64,000 bases of DNA from DAHVFK01 sp035310985 (GTDB lineage: Bacteria; Pseudomonadota; Gammaproteobacteria; Burkholderiales; SG8-39): NCBI GenBank assembly GCA_035310985.1, contig DATGDH010000037.1:59959-123958 (forward strand). The letters run 5' to 3'. A model generated the notes under the pieces. It was given only the letters and a program-made list of their open reading frames with translations. It ran no database searches and was not told the origin of the DNA. Both the position numbers and the translations under genes were made by a program. Positions 1 through 9,857 of the stretch are shown one piece after another (within the stretch, counting starts at the first letter, position 1; every line of letters starts with the position of its first letter).

Positions 1-1182
1 GTGCACCATGCGCGACCACACCAGGTCCTTCGAGTTGAGAAGTGCGAAAGCGCCCGCCATCTCCTTGCCGTCGAGATAGCCGCGCGTGAACATCATGTCC
101 TCGAGGAAGCTCACCTGGCTCTCGTCGATGAACAGCGAGAGCTCGCCCGCTTCCTCGAAGTCGGTCTCCGCGGCGAGCAGCGCGAGCGTCGCCAGGCGCT
201 CGTCGCCCTCGCGCGCGAGCAGCGCGGCCGCCATGGTCAGGATCGTGCCGCCCAGGCAATAGCCCAGCGCGTGCGCGCGCTCGCCCGGGACGATCTTGCC
301 GATCGCGTCGAGCGCCGCCAGCACCCCGCCCTTGATGTAGTCCTCCAGGCCGAGCTCGCGCTCGCGCGCGGTCGGATTCTTCCACGAGATCATGAACACG
401 CTGTAGCCGCGCCCGACGAGGAACTTCACCAGCGAGTTGTGCGCCTGCAGGTCGAGGATGTAGTACTTCATGATCCACGACGGCACCACGAGCAGCGGCT
501 CCGGCCGCACTTCGCCGGTTTGCGGCGCGTACTGGATCAGCTCGATCAGGTGATTGCGGTACACCACCTTGCCCGGGGTCAGCGCCAGGTTCTCGCCCAC
601 GCGCCAGCGCTCCAGTCCGGGCAGCGGCCGGTTGGCGGCGACGCGCAGCGCGTCGTCCCACCAGTTGATCGCGCCCTGCACCAGGTTGGCGCCGGCCCGG
701 TGCGCCGTCTCGCGCAGCACCTCGGGATTGGTGAGCGGGAAGTTCGACGGCGAGAACATGTCGAGCCATTGGCGCGTCACGAACTCGACCACCTGCTCGT
801 GGTGCGCGCTGACGCCGCGCACCCCGGTCGTCGCGTTCCACCACCATTGCTGCGTAAGCAGGAACCCCTGCTGCAGGAGGTTGAACGGCCAGGCGCACCA
901 GTCCGGATGCTCGAAGCGCCGGTCCTGCGGCAACGGCTCGATGCAGGGCTCCCAGTTGCGGGCAGACTGCAATGCCGCAATCGCGAAACGGCTGAGCTTT
1001 CTCTGCGCCTTGACGCCGAGCTCCCCCCACTTGGCGGGCGAGCCCGCGAGGTGCACCACCCAGTCCAGGTAGGCGCCCGCGATCGACGCGGGCGAAATGC
1101 CCTGCGTCAGCCGCGCGAGGGTGGATTTGAGGAGCGCGTCCGCGGGTTGTGCGGCGACGGCGAGGGGATCTGGGGCGCGCAT
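1..1182 (-). CDS. phaC: Class I polyhydroxyalkanoate synthase (partial, C-terminus off the left edge)
   Basis: The visible 394 codons match PhaC, which polymerises (R)-3-hydroxyacyl-CoA into cytoplasmic PHA granules. The N-terminal PhaC region is rich in Trp, and the lipase-box variant G-Y-C-L-G-G puts the nucleophile at Cys309, close to Cys319 of the Cupriavidus enzyme. The catalytic Asp and His lie beyond the window, so intactness cannot be judged. The start is the ATG at 1182; another ATG four bases upstream is out of frame and no strong ribosome site is seen. It lies 66 nt downstream of the slipin gene on the same strand. The family call is very secure; class I rather than another class is inferred from length and N-terminal resemblance. 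Confidence 0.93.
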   Translation of the reverse strand, partial: MRAPDPLAVAAQPADALLKSTLARLTQGISPASIAGAYLDWVVHLAGSPAKWGELGVKAQRKLSRFAIAALQSARNWEPCIEPLPQDRRFEHPDWCAWPFNLLQQGFLLTQQWWWNATTGVRGVSAHHEQVVEFVTRQWLDMFSPSNFPLTNPEVLRETAHRAGANLVQGAINWWDDALRVAANRPLPGLERWRVGENLALTPGKVVYRNHLIELIQYAPQTGEVRPEPLLVVPSWIMKYYILDLQAHNSLVKFLVGRGYSVFMISWKNPTARERELGLEDYIKGGVLAALDAIGKIVPGERAHALGYCLGGTILTMAAALLAREGDERLATLALLAAETDFEEAGELSLFIDESQVSFLEDMMFTRGYLDGKEMAGAFALLNSKDLVWSRMVH

Positions 1183-1248
1183 GCATTCAGTCTGCGCCGC
1201 GCCCCCTGCGGGGAGTTGATCTAACTCAAGAAAGCGCCCCCGTGACCG

Positions 1249-2019
1249 TCAGCCCGAAGTGCGCTTGACGATCTCTCCCAGCGCGCCGAGCAGGTTGACC
1301 GGCACCGGAAACACGATGGTGTTGCTCTTGTCGCCGGCGATTTCCGTCAGGATCTGCAGGTAGCGCAATTGCATCGCCTCGGGCTGGGTGGCCAGCTTGG
1401 CGCCAGCTTGCAGCAGCTTTTCTGCGGCTTGCGCCTCGCCTTCGGAGTAGATGACCTTCGCGCGCCGCTCGCGCTCGGCCTCGGCCTGGCGCGCGATCGC
1501 GCGAATCATCGATTCATTCAGGTCGACGTGCTTGATCTCGACGTTCGCCACCTTGATCCCCCAAGCGTCGGTCTGCTGGTCGAGCACGGTCTGGATGTCG
1601 AGATTGAGCTTGTCTCGCTCGGCGAGCATCTCGTCCAGCTCGTGCTTGCCGAGCACCGCGCGCAGAGTGGTCTGCGCCAGCTGGCTGGTTGCGCCGAGGA
1701 AATCGGCCACCTGGATCACCGCCCTGGCCGGGTCGACGACGCGGAAGTAAACCACCGCGTTCACCTTGACCGAGACGTTGTCGCGCGAGATCACGTCCTG
1801 GCTCGGCACGTCGAGTACCATGGTGCGCAGGTCCATGCGGACCATCTGCTGGATCCCCGGGATGATGACGACGAGCCCGGGACCCTTGACCTTGTGAAAG
1901 CGCCCAAGCATGAAGACGACGCCGCGCTCGTACTCGCGCAGGATGCGCAGCGACGAGACCACCAGCACGATGACGATGATCAGCGCGCCAAAGCTGAAGC
2001 TGAAACCGAAGTTGAACAC
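1249..2019 (-). CDS. Slipin / stomatin-like SPFH (band 7) membrane protein
   Basis: 256 aa. A hydrophobic segment at about residues 8-24 anchors the protein, followed by the SPFH/band 7 domain (V-V-F-M-L-G-R-F, then D-V-P-S-Q-D-V-I-S-R-D-N) and an Ala/Glu-rich helical stretch (A-E-A-E-R-E-R-R-A-K). Slipins form membrane scaffolds and are genetically linked to NfeD proteins, which is the case here: nfeD ends 5 nt before this gene. The start is a GTG, chosen because GGAGGG lies about 10 nt upstream and the N-terminus then matches the family. The specific function in bacteria is poorly defined; a role in membrane quality control is inference. Confidence 0.92.
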   Translation of the reverse strand: MFNFGFSFSFGALIIVIVLVVSSLRILREYERGVVFMLGRFHKVKGPGLVVIIPGIQQMVRMDLRTMVLDVPSQDVISRDNVSVKVNAVVYFRVVDPARAVIQVADFLGATSQLAQTTLRAVLGKHELDEMLAERDKLNLDIQTVLDQQTDAWGIKVANVEIKHVDLNESMIRAIARQAEAERERRAKVIYSEGEAQAAEKLLQAGAKLATQPEAMQLRYLQILTEIAGDKSNTIVFPVPVNLLGALGEIVKRTSG

Positions 2020-2024
2020 GATGG

Positions 2025-3395
2025 TTACCCTCCGTTGCCGTTACCGGGCTCGGCGATGACGTCGAGCACCAGGCCTTCTATCGCCGTGACGCGCAGCCGC
2101 TGGCCCTTGCGCACCGGCGTGCCCGAGCGCACGCGCCAGTTCTCGCTGTGCACGCGCGCCCAGCCCTCCCCGCTGAAGTCCTCCAGCGCGACGCCGCCCG
2201 CGCCGATCAGCTCCTCGCGCCCGGTCACCACCGGGCGCCTGCGGCCCCTGACCAGCATGCCGACGACGAAGATGAGGAACGCCGCGCTCGCCGCGGCGAT
2301 GCCGCCGATCAGCGCGTAGGGGATCTCGAAGCCGGGCACATCGGTGTCGATGAGGATGATCGAGCCGATGACGAAGGAAATGAGTCCGCCCACGCCGAGC
2401 GAGCCGAAGGCGGGCACGAAGGCCTCGGCGACCATGAACGCGATGCCGAGCAGAATCAACGCCAGCCCGGCGTAGTTCACCGGCAGCAGCTGGAACGCGT
2501 ACATCGCCAGCAGGATGCAGATCGCGCCGACCACGCCGGGCAGCACCAGGCCCGGGTTGGAGAACTCGTACAGCACGGCGTAGATGCCGAGCAGCACCAG
2601 GATGTAGGCAACGCTCGGGTTGGTGATCACCCCGAGCAGCCTGGTGCGCCAGCCGACCTCGTAGTTCTCGACTTTCGCGTCCGCCAGGTGCAGCGTGCGC
2701 TCGACGCCGCCCGCCGTCACCTTGCGCCCTTCGAGCTTGGCGAGCAGCGCCGGCACGTTGTCGGCGACGAAGTCGATCACCTTGAGCCGCGCCGCCTCCG
2801 CTGAGGGTAGGCTCACCGCCTCGCGCACCGCGCGCTCGGCCCACTCGGCGTTGCGCCCGCGCAGCTGCGCCAGGCCGCGGATGTAGGCCGAGGCGTCGTG
2901 CACCATCTTGTGCTCGAGCGTGCTGCCGCCCTCCTCGCCCTTGCCCTTTTTCGCGCCCTTCTCCGGCGCGGGAGTGGAAGGCGCGCCGATCGCGATCGGC
3001 GTCGCCGCGCCGAGGTTGGTCGCCGGCGCCATGGCCGCGAAGTGGCTCGCGTACAGGATGTACGTGCCGGCACTCGCGGCGCGCGCGCCCGAGGGCGCGA
3101 CGTAGGCCGCCACCGGCACCGGAGAGGCGAGGATGTCCTTGATGATCGAGCGCATCGCGGTGTCCAGTCCGCCCGGGGTGTCCATCTCGAGCACCACGAG
3201 CTGCGCGCCGTCCCTGGCCGCGGCTTCCAGCCCGCGGTGCACGTAGTCCGCGGTCGCCGGCCCGATCGCGCCGTCGATGGTCAGCACCAGCACCGGCGCG
3301 GCACGCGCCTGCGCTGCGCCCAGCAGGAGCGCGGCCAGCACCAGCAGTCTGCGCAGCTCCAACGCCTTCTCCTTGCGCCCTCGTCCCGAGACCAT
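2025..3395 (-). CDS. NfeD family ClpP-class membrane serine protease (long form)
   Basis: 456 aa long-form NfeD. A signal peptide (about 15-33) is followed by a ClpP-like domain with D-T-P-G-G near 72-76, Ser108 in A-S-A-G-T-Y and Lys163 in H-K-M-V-H-D. These fit the Ser/Lys dyad known from the archaeal homologue that cleaves stomatin C-termini. Several membrane segments (about 250-385) and a C-terminal OB-fold (about 395-456) follow. A low-complexity Lys/Gly/Glu insert lies at about 145-158. It forms a two-gene operon with slipin, the presumed substrate or partner. The ATG has GGAGG nine bases upstream. It diverges from uvrA across only 32 nt. Confidence 0.93.
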   Translation of the reverse strand: MVSGRGRKEKALELRRLLVLAALLLGAAQARAAPVLVLTIDGAIGPATADYVHRGLEAAARDGAQLVVLEMDTPGGLDTAMRSIIKDILASPVPVAAYVAPSGARAASAGTYILYASHFAAMAPATNLGAATPIAIGAPSTPAPEKGAKKGKGEEGGSTLEHKMVHDASAYIRGLAQLRGRNAEWAERAVREAVSLPSAEAARLKVIDFVADNVPALLAKLEGRKVTAGGVERTLHLADAKVENYEVGWRTRLLGVITNPSVAYILVLLGIYAVLYEFSNPGLVLPGVVGAICILLAMYAFQLLPVNYAGLALILLGIAFMVAEAFVPAFGSLGVGGLISFVIGSIILIDTDVPGFEIPYALIGGIAAASAAFLIFVVGMLVRGRRRPVVTGREELIGAGGVALEDFSGEGWARVHSENWRVRSGTPVRKGQRLRVTAIEGLVLDVIAEPGNGNGG

Positions 3396-3427
3396 AACAA
3401 TACGCCTCCTCCCGGCATTACGTATCC

Positions 3428-6400
3428 GTGAAACCCGAGTCCCTCCCCGCCGAAGCCATCGTCGTACGCGGCGCCCGGCAGAACAACCTGAAGAACCTCT
3501 CGCTCGCGATCCCCACGGGGGAGCTGGTGGTGGTGACCGGGGTGTCGGGCTCGGGCAAGTCTTCGCTGGTCTTCGACACGCTCTACGCGGAGGGCCAGCG
3601 GCGCTACGTCGAGACCTTCAGCCCGTACGCGCGCCAGTTCCTCGACCGCATGGACAAGCCGCAGGTCGACGCGATCGAGGGCATTCCGCCGGCGATCGCC
3701 ATCGACCAGACCAACCCGGTGCGCACCTCGCGCTCGACGGTCGGCACGATGACCGAGCTGAACGACCACCTCAAGCTCCTGTACGCGCGCGCCGCGACGC
3801 TCTTCTGCCGCGGCTGCGGCAAGCCGGTGACGCGCGACACGCCCGACTCGGTCTACCGCGTGCTCGAGGAACGCTGCGCGGCGCACGGCGACCCGCGCCT
3901 CGCGGTGACCTTTCCCGTGCCGGTGCCGAAGAGCTTCACGGAGAGCGAGATCGAGCAGCTGCTCGAGCGCCAGGGCTACACGCGCATCCACGCGCGCGCC
4001 AAGGGCCTGCTCGAGGTGACGCAGGACCGCTTCCGCCTCTCGGACGCCGGCCGCGCGCGCGCCATCGAGGCGCTCGAAGCCGCGCTGCGCGTCGGGCAGG
4101 GAAAGGTCAACGTCTATCTCGAGGACGGTACGGCGTGGCGCTTCTCGTCCGACCTGCACTGCCCGGACTGCGACATCCATTACTCCGAGCCGACGCCCGC
4201 GGCGTTCTCGTTCAACTCGCCGCTCGGCGCCTGCGAGACCTGCCGCGGCTTCGGGCGCGTGATCGGCGTCGATTTCGGTCTGGTGATCTCGGACGAAGCG
4301 AAGTCCCTGCGCGAGGGCGCGGTGCGCCCCTGGCAGACCGCGAGCTTCAAGGAATGCCAGGACGACCTGGTCAAGTACGCGAAGAAGCGCGGCATTCCGC
4401 TTGATACGCCCTTCCGGGAACTGAGCTCTTCCCAAAAGGAATGGATTCTCGAAGGAGAAAGCGACTGGGTCAGCTGGAAAAAGAGCTGGCCGGGCACCTG
4501 GTACGGCGTGCGGCGCTTCTTCAAGTGGCTCGAGACGAAGGCCTACAAGATGCACATCCGCGTGCTCTTGTCGAAGTACCGCGCCTACACCGAGTGCACG
4601 GCCTGCGGCGGCACGCGCCTCAAGCCGGACGCGACGCTGTGGCGCATCGGCCCGCACTCGATCCACGACCTGATGCTGCTGCCGATCGGGCGCGTGCGCG
4701 AGTTCATGGACGCATTGCGCCTGCCCGCGCCGGCGGACGAGGCGACCGAGCTGCTGATGGCGGAGATCCGCGCGCGGCTCAGGTTCCTCTGCGAGGTGGG
4801 CCTCGCCTACCTCACGCTCGACCGCCAGTCGCGCACGCTCTCGGGCGGCGAGGTGCAGCGGATCAACCTCACCACCGCGCTCGGCACCTCGCTCGTCAAC
4901 ACGCTGTTCGTGCTCGACGAGCCCTCGATCGGGCTGCACCCGCGCGACATGGGGCGCGTGATCGAGGTGATGAAGCGCCTGCGCGACGCCGGCAACTCGC
5001 TCGTGGTGGTCGAGCACGATCCGCAGATCATGTTCGCCGCCGACCGCATCCTCGACATGGGGCCCGGCCCGGGCGAGCGCGGCGGCGAGGTGGTGTTCTT
5101 CGGTGCGCCGCAGGAATTGAAGCAGCGGGGCACCCTGACGGCCGATTACCTCTCAGGGCGAAAACGCGCCGGCGAAAGTTTCGTTCAATCTGCCCCCCAG
5201 AAGGATTTCATTCGTGTCGAAGGGGCAAGCGAACACAATCTGAAAGACCTGGACATGTCGATCCCGCTGCAGCGCCTCGTCTGCGTGACAGGCGTGTCGG
5301 GATCGGGCAAGTCGACGCTGGTCGAGGACGTGCTCTGCCGCGCCCTGCTCAAGGCGAAGGGCAAGCCGACCGAGGCGCCCGGCGCGCACCGCGCGCTCTC
5401 CGGCGCCGAGAAGATCTCCGAGGCGGTGCTGGTCGACCAGTCGCCGATCGGCAAGACGACGCGCTCCAACCCGGCGAGCTACGTCGGCGCCTGGGACGCG
5501 ATCAGGATGCTCTTCGCGCGCGCGCCGCTCGCGCAGGAGCGCAAGTACACGCCCGGCACCTTCAGCTTCAACGCCGGCAACGGCCGCTGCCCGACCTGCG
5601 GCGGCAACGGCTTCGAGCACGTCGAGATGCAGTTCCTGTCGGACGTGTACCTGCGCTGCCCGGACTGCGACGGCAAGCGGTTCCGCCCCGAGGTGCTCGA
5701 GGTCGCGCTGCGCGGCAGGAGCATCTCCGACGTGCTCGAGATGACCGTGTCCGAGGCGCTCGCCTTCTTCGCCGGCGAGCGCGAGGTCGAGGCGCGCCTC
5801 GCGCCGCTCGCCGAGGTGGGGCTCGAGTACCTGCGCCTCGGCCAGCCGGTGCCGACGCTCTCGGGCGGCGAGGCGCAGCGCCTCAAGCTCGCCGGCCACC
5901 TGCAGCAGGGACCGGGCGCGAACAAGCTGTTCCTGTTCGACGAGCCGACCACCGGGCTGCACTTCGACGACGTCGCGAAGCTCCTGCGCGCCCTGCGCCG
6001 CCTGCTCGCCGCCGGCCACTCGCTGGTAGTGATCGAGCACAACCTCGACGTGATGCGCGCCTCCGACTGGCTCATCGACCTCGGGCCCGAGGGCGGCGAG
6101 GCCGGCGGCGCGCTGGTGTGCGAAGGCACGCCCGAGCAAGTGATGCGCCACGCGACTTCGCACACCGCGCGAGCCCTGAGGGAATACGAAAAAGCGTTCA
6201 CTGAACAGAAACCCCAAACCCGCGAACCCCAAGCCCGATACCTCGGGCATGCCATCCGCATCCACCACGCGCGCGAGCACAATCTGAAGAACATCGACGT
6301 CGAGATCCCGCGCAACCGCTTCACCGTGGTGACCGGCGTGTCGGGCTCCGGAAAATCGACGCTCGCCTTCGACATCCTGTTCGCCGAAGGACAGCGCCGC

Positions 6401-8848
6401 TACCTCGAGTCGCTGAACGCCTATGCGCGCCAGTTCGTGCAGACCGCCGCGCGCCCGGACGTGGACGCGATCTGGGGCATCCCGCCGACGGTGGCGATCG
6501 AGCAGCGCACCAGCCGCGGCGGCAGGAAAAGCACGGTCGGCACGCTGACCGAGATCCACCACTTCCTGAGGCTGCTCTTCGTCAAGCTCGGCACCCAGCA
6601 CTGCCCGGACTGCCGCGTGCCGATCGAGCCGCAGAGCGAGGACGCGATCGCCGCGCGCCTGCTGCGCGAGTACCGCGGCCAGCGCATCGGCCTGCTCGCG
6701 CCCCTGGTGACGAACCGCAAGGGCGTGTACACCGACCTCGCCAAGTGGGCGAAGGCGAAGGGCTACGCGAGCCTGCGCGTAGACGGTGCGTTCCTGCCGG
6801 TCGATCCCTTCCCGCGCATCGACCGGTTCAAGGAGCACAACATCGAGCTGCCGGTGGCCGACCTGCGCGTCGCACCCGAGAACGAGCGCGCGCTGCGCGC
6901 CGCGCTCGCCACCGCACTGGAGCTCGGCAAGGGCACGGTGCAGGTGCTCTCGGACCTCGACGCGCTGGTGAAGGCCGCGCAGAAAGCGAAGGGCCTGGTC
7001 GAGATGGTGCTGCGCCAGGCGCGCTATTCGACCAAGCGCGCCTGCCCCTCCTGCGGGCGCAGCTTCGCCGAGCCCGATCCGCGCCTGTTCTCCTACAACT
7101 CGAAGCACGGCTGGTGCCCGGCCTGCTACGGCACGGGGCTCAAGCTCGCCGAGGTCGGCTGGACGGACGAGCGCGCGCGCACCGGCACGGAGGACCACGT
7201 GCTCGACTCGTGGATCGAGTGGCTCGAGGTCGACGAGCCCTGCCCGGCCTGCGCGGGCCGGCGGCTCAACCCCGAGGCGCTCGCGGTCACCTGGCGCGGA
7301 AAGTCGATCGCCGACTACGGCGCGCAGCCGGTCGCGGATCTCGCAACGCAATTCGCCGGCGTTGCCCTCGAAGGCCGCGAGCGGGAGATCGCGCGCGACC
7401 TCGTCGCCGAGCTGACGAGCCGCCTCGGCTTCCTCGGCGAGGTCGGCCTCGGGTATCTCTCGCTCGACCGCTCGGCGCCGACGCTCTCGGGGGGCGAAGC
7501 GCAGAGGATCCGGCTGGCCGCGCAGCTCGGCTCGAACCTGCGCGGCGTGTGCTATATCCTGGACGAGCCGACCATCGGGCTGCATGCGCGCGACAACCGC
7601 ATCCTGCTCGACGTGCTCGAGAAGCTCGAGGCGAAGGGCAACACGCTGGTGGTGGTCGAGCACGACGAGGAGACGATCCGCCGGGCGCACCACGTGCTCG
7701 ACCTCGGCCCGGGCGCGGGCAAGCTCGGCGGGCGGGTGATCGGCGAGGGCACCGCCGAGGCGCTGATGGCGCTGCCCGATTCGGTCACCGGACGGTTCCT
7801 CGCGCATCCGCTCAGGCATCCGCTGCAGCCGCGCCGTCCCGTCAGCGAGAGAGCGGCTTCCGTTCAAATCAAGAAAGCCTCTCTGCACAATCTGGCGCAA
7901 ATCGACCTGCGCGTGCCGCTCGGGCGGCTGGTGTGCGTGACCGGCGTGTCGGGCTCGGGCAAGTCGACGCTGGCGCGCGACGTGCTCTTGAGGAGCCTGC
8001 AGGAAGGCGCGCCGGTCGGCTGCAGGGAGGTGAAGGGCGCGCTCGAGCGCGTGCTCGAGGTCGATCAGACGCCGATCGGCAAGACTCCGCGCTCCTGTCC
8101 CGCGACCTACGTCGGCTTCTGGGATTCGGTGCGCAAGCTGTTCGCCGACACGAGCGAGGCGCGCATGCGCGGCTGGACGCCTAGCCGCTTCTCGTTCAAC
8201 ACCAAGGGCGGCCGCTGCGAGTCCTGCGAGGGCCAGGGGCTGAAGACGATCGAGATGTCCTTCCTGCCCGACGTCAAGGTGGCCTGCGAAGCCTGCGGCG
8301 GCGCGCGATTCAACCCCGAGACGCTCGCGCTGCGCTGGCGCGGCAAGACGATCGGCGAGGTGCTCGCCATGAGCGTCGACGAGGCGCTCGCGTTCTTCGC
8401 CGCGCACCCCTCGATCCACAAGGCGCTGGGGCTGCTGCAGGACGTCGGCCTGGGCTACCTCACGCTCGGCCAGCAGAGTCCGACGCTCTCGGGCGGCGAA
8501 GCGCAGCGGATCAAGCTGGTCACCGAGCTCTCCAAGGTGCGCAGCGAGACGCGCACGCTGTACGTGCTCGACGAGCCGACCGTCGGGCTGCACATGGCGG
8601 ACGTGGAGAAGCTGATCCGCGTGCTGCACCGGCTGGTCGACGCGGGCAACAGCGTGCTGGTGATCGAGCACAACCTGGACGTGATCGCCGAGGCCGACTG
8701 GATCGTCGACCTGGGCCCCGAGGGCGGCGCGGGCGGCGGGCGCATCGTGTTCCAGGGCGCGCCCGAGGACGCCGCGCAAGCCGACTCGCACACCGCGCGC
8801 GTGCTGTCGGCCTTCCTCGCCGAGCGCGGCGCGCATGCTCGACATTGA
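3428..8848 (+). CDS. uvrA: Tandem (dimeric-form) excinuclease ABC subunit A, four ATPase modules
   Basis: 1806 aa, about twice a normal UvrA (about 940). UvrA is the damage-scanning ATPase dimer of nucleotide excision repair. Four Walker A motifs (G-V-S-G-S-G-K-S/T) start near residues 38, 622, 970 and 1506. Four L-S-G-G-E signatures lie near 471, 810, 1353 and 1688, each followed by an intact D-E-P Walker B. CxxC zinc modules occur in both halves. The join lies near residue 925-935 in a Gln/Pro/Arg-rich linker. The halves are not equal: the first keeps a long insertion domain after its zinc module, while in the second this is cut to about 30 residues. The start is a GTG with no better upstream codon. 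rtcA overlaps its end by 14 nt. Whether it replaces or supplements a standard UvrA cannot be seen here. Confidence 0.95.
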   Translation: MKPESLPAEAIVVRGARQNNLKNLSLAIPTGELVVVTGVSGSGKSSLVFDTLYAEGQRRYVETFSPYARQFLDRMDKPQVDAIEGIPPAIAIDQTNPVRTSRSTVGTMTELNDHLKLLYARAATLFCRGCGKPVTRDTPDSVYRVLEERCAAHGDPRLAVTFPVPVPKSFTESEIEQLLERQGYTRIHARAKGLLEVTQDRFRLSDAGRARAIEALEAALRVGQGKVNVYLEDGTAWRFSSDLHCPDCDIHYSEPTPAAFSFNSPLGACETCRGFGRVIGVDFGLVISDEAKSLREGAVRPWQTASFKECQDDLVKYAKKRGIPLDTPFRELSSSQKEWILEGESDWVSWKKSWPGTWYGVRRFFKWLETKAYKMHIRVLLSKYRAYTECTACGGTRLKPDATLWRIGPHSIHDLMLLPIGRVREFMDALRLPAPADEATELLMAEIRARLRFLCEVGLAYLTLDRQSRTLSGGEVQRINLTTALGTSLVNTLFVLDEPSIGLHPRDMGRVIEVMKRLRDAGNSLVVVEHDPQIMFAADRILDMGPGPGERGGEVVFFGAPQELKQRGTLTADYLSGRKRAGESFVQSAPQKDFIRVEGASEHNLKDLDMSIPLQRLVCVTGVSGSGKSTLVEDVLCRALLKAKGKPTEAPGAHRALSGAEKISEAVLVDQSPIGKTTRSNPASYVGAWDAIRMLFARAPLAQERKYTPGTFSFNAGNGRCPTCGGNGFEHVEMQFLSDVYLRCPDCDGKRFRPEVLEVALRGRSISDVLEMTVSEALAFFAGEREVEARLAPLAEVGLEYLRLGQPVPTLSGGEAQRLKLAGHLQQGPGANKLFLFDEPTTGLHFDDVAKLLRALRRLLAAGHSLVVIEHNLDVMRASDWLIDLGPEGGEAGGALVCEGTPEQVMRHATSHTARALREYEKAFTEQKPQTREPQARYLGHAIRIHHAREHNLKNIDVEIPRNRFTVVTGVSGSGKSTLAFDILFAEGQRRYLESLNAYARQFVQTAARPDVDAIWGIPPTVAIEQRTSRGGRKSTVGTLTEIHHFLRLLFVKLGTQHCPDCRVPIEPQSEDAIAARLLREYRGQRIGLLAPLVTNRKGVYTDLAKWAKAKGYASLRVDGAFLPVDPFPRIDRFKEHNIELPVADLRVAPENERALRAALATALELGKGTVQVLSDLDALVKAAQKAKGLVEMVLRQARYSTKRACPSCGRSFAEPDPRLFSYNSKHGWCPACYGTGLKLAEVGWTDERARTGTEDHVLDSWIEWLEVDEPCPACAGRRLNPEALAVTWRGKSIADYGAQPVADLATQFAGVALEGREREIARDLVAELTSRLGFLGEVGLGYLSLDRSAPTLSGGEAQRIRLAAQLGSNLRGVCYILDEPTIGLHARDNRILLDVLEKLEAKGNTLVVVEHDEETIRRAHHVLDLGPGAGKLGGRVIGEGTAEALMALPDSVTGRFLAHPLRHPLQPRRPVSERAASVQIKKASLHNLAQIDLRVPLGRLVCVTGVSGSGKSTLARDVLLRSLQEGAPVGCREVKGALERVLEVDQTPIGKTPRSCPATYVGFWDSVRKLFADTSEARMRGWTPSRFSFNTKGGRCESCEGQGLKTIEMSFLPDVKVACEACGGARFNPETLALRWRGKTIGEVLAMSVDEALAFFAAHPSIHKALGLLQDVGLGYLTLGQQSPTLSGGEAQRIKLVTELSKVRSETRTLYVLDEPTVGLHMADVEKLIRVLHRLVDAGNSVLVIEHNLDVIAEADWIVDLGPEGGAGGGRIVFQGAPEDAAQADSHTARVLSAFLAERGAHARH

Positions 8849-9857
8849 CGGCGCATACGGCGAAGGCGGCGGCCAGCTGCTGCGCACCGCGATCACGCTC
8901 GCCGCGGTCACCGGCCAGGCGCTGCGCATGCGCGACATCCGCGCGCGCCGCAGGAAGCCCGGCCTCGCCGCGCAGCACCTCACCGCGGTGCGCGCGGTCG
9001 GCGCGCTGTGCGATGCGCGCATCGAGGGCCTCGCGCTCGGCGCGCGCGAGCTGGTGTTCGCGCCGCGCGCGCTGCGCGGCGGAGAATTCCGCTTCGACGT
9101 GGGCACCGCGGGCAGCGTGACGCTCGTGCTGCAGGCGCTCGTGCCGGCGATGCTCGCGGGCGGCGCCGCCTGCCGCGTGCTCGTTACCGGCGGCACCGAC
9201 GTGCGCGCCGCGCCGCCGCTCGACTATTTCCGCGCGGTGCTGCTCGGCCTGCTCGCGCGCATGGGCGCTCGCCTGCGGCTCTCCGCGCGCCGGCGCGGCT
9301 ACTTCCCGGGCGGCGGCGGCGAGGTCGAGCTCGCGGTCGAGCCCGGTGCGCGCCTGCGGCCGTTCACGGCCGCGGCGCCGGGCCGGCTGCTCGCGCTGCG
9401 CGGCGCCGCGCACGTCGGCAACCTGCCGGCGCACATCGCCGAGCGCATGCGCGCGGCGGCGCTCGCAATCCTGCCGCGGGGGGCCGCGATCGACCTCGCC
9501 GTGCTCGGCGAGGACGGCGCGCAGGGCCGCGGCGGCGCGATCGTCGCCTGGGCCGAGACCGAGGCGAGCGTGCTCGGCGCGGGCGAGGTGGCCGAGCGCG
9601 GCGTGCCCGCCGAGACGCTCGGCGAGCGCGCCGGCTCCGAGCTGAGCGCGGACCTCGCCGCGGGCGCCTCGCTCGACGTGCACGCCGCGGACCAGCTGCT
9701 CGTCTACCTCGCGCTTGCCGAGGGGCCGTCCATCTTTACGACGCGCGCGCTGTCGAGCCATGCGCGCACCGCGATGTGGCTGATCGAGCAGTTCCTGCCC
9801 GTGCGCTTCGCCGCCGCCGCGCGGGGGACAAATCTCATGCGGGTCGAAGTGCGATGA
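8835..9857 (+). CDS. rtcA: RNA 3'-terminal phosphate cyclase
   Basis: 340 aa, the usual RtcA length. RtcA converts RNA 3'-phosphate ends to 2',3'-cyclic phosphates through an enzyme-AMP intermediate. Typical features are the N-terminal D-G-x-x-G-E-G-G-G-Q-x-L-R-T, the R-x-x-R-x-x-P-G-L segment, the glycine-rich Y-F-P-G-G-G-G-E, and a His in S-S-H-A-R-T-A near the C-terminus as candidate nucleophile. The ATG lies inside the 3' end of uvrA (14 nt overlap) and the stop overlaps the next start as ATGA, so translation is probably coupled on both sides. The usual partners rtcB and rtcR are not in this window, which is unusual because rtcA is commonly found with rtcB. Confidence 0.93.
   Translation: MLDIDGAYGEGGGQLLRTAITLAAVTGQALRMRDIRARRRKPGLAAQHLTAVRAVGALCDARIEGLALGARELVFAPRALRGGEFRFDVGTAGSVTLVLQALVPAMLAGGAACRVLVTGGTDVRAAPPLDYFRAVLLGLLARMGARLRLSARRRGYFPGGGGEVELAVEPGARLRPFTAAAPGRLLALRGAAHVGNLPAHIAERMRAAALAILPRGAAIDLAVLGEDGAQGRGGAIVAWAETEASVLGAGEVAERGVPAETLGERAGSELSADLAAGASLDVHAADQLLVYLALAEGPSIFTTRALSSHARTAMWLIEQFLPVRFAAAARGTNLMRVEVR

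Noticed and set aside
1..1224. Long plus-strand open frame opposite phaC
   Set aside because: It has no recognisable domain and is Arg/His/Leu-rich, the usual antisense product of GC-rich coding DNA; the minus strand clearly encodes PhaC.
5153..9196. Very long minus-strand open frame across uvrA and rtcA
   Set aside because: The antisense frame of two well-supported genes; composition bias toward Arg, Ala, Glu and His and no motif.
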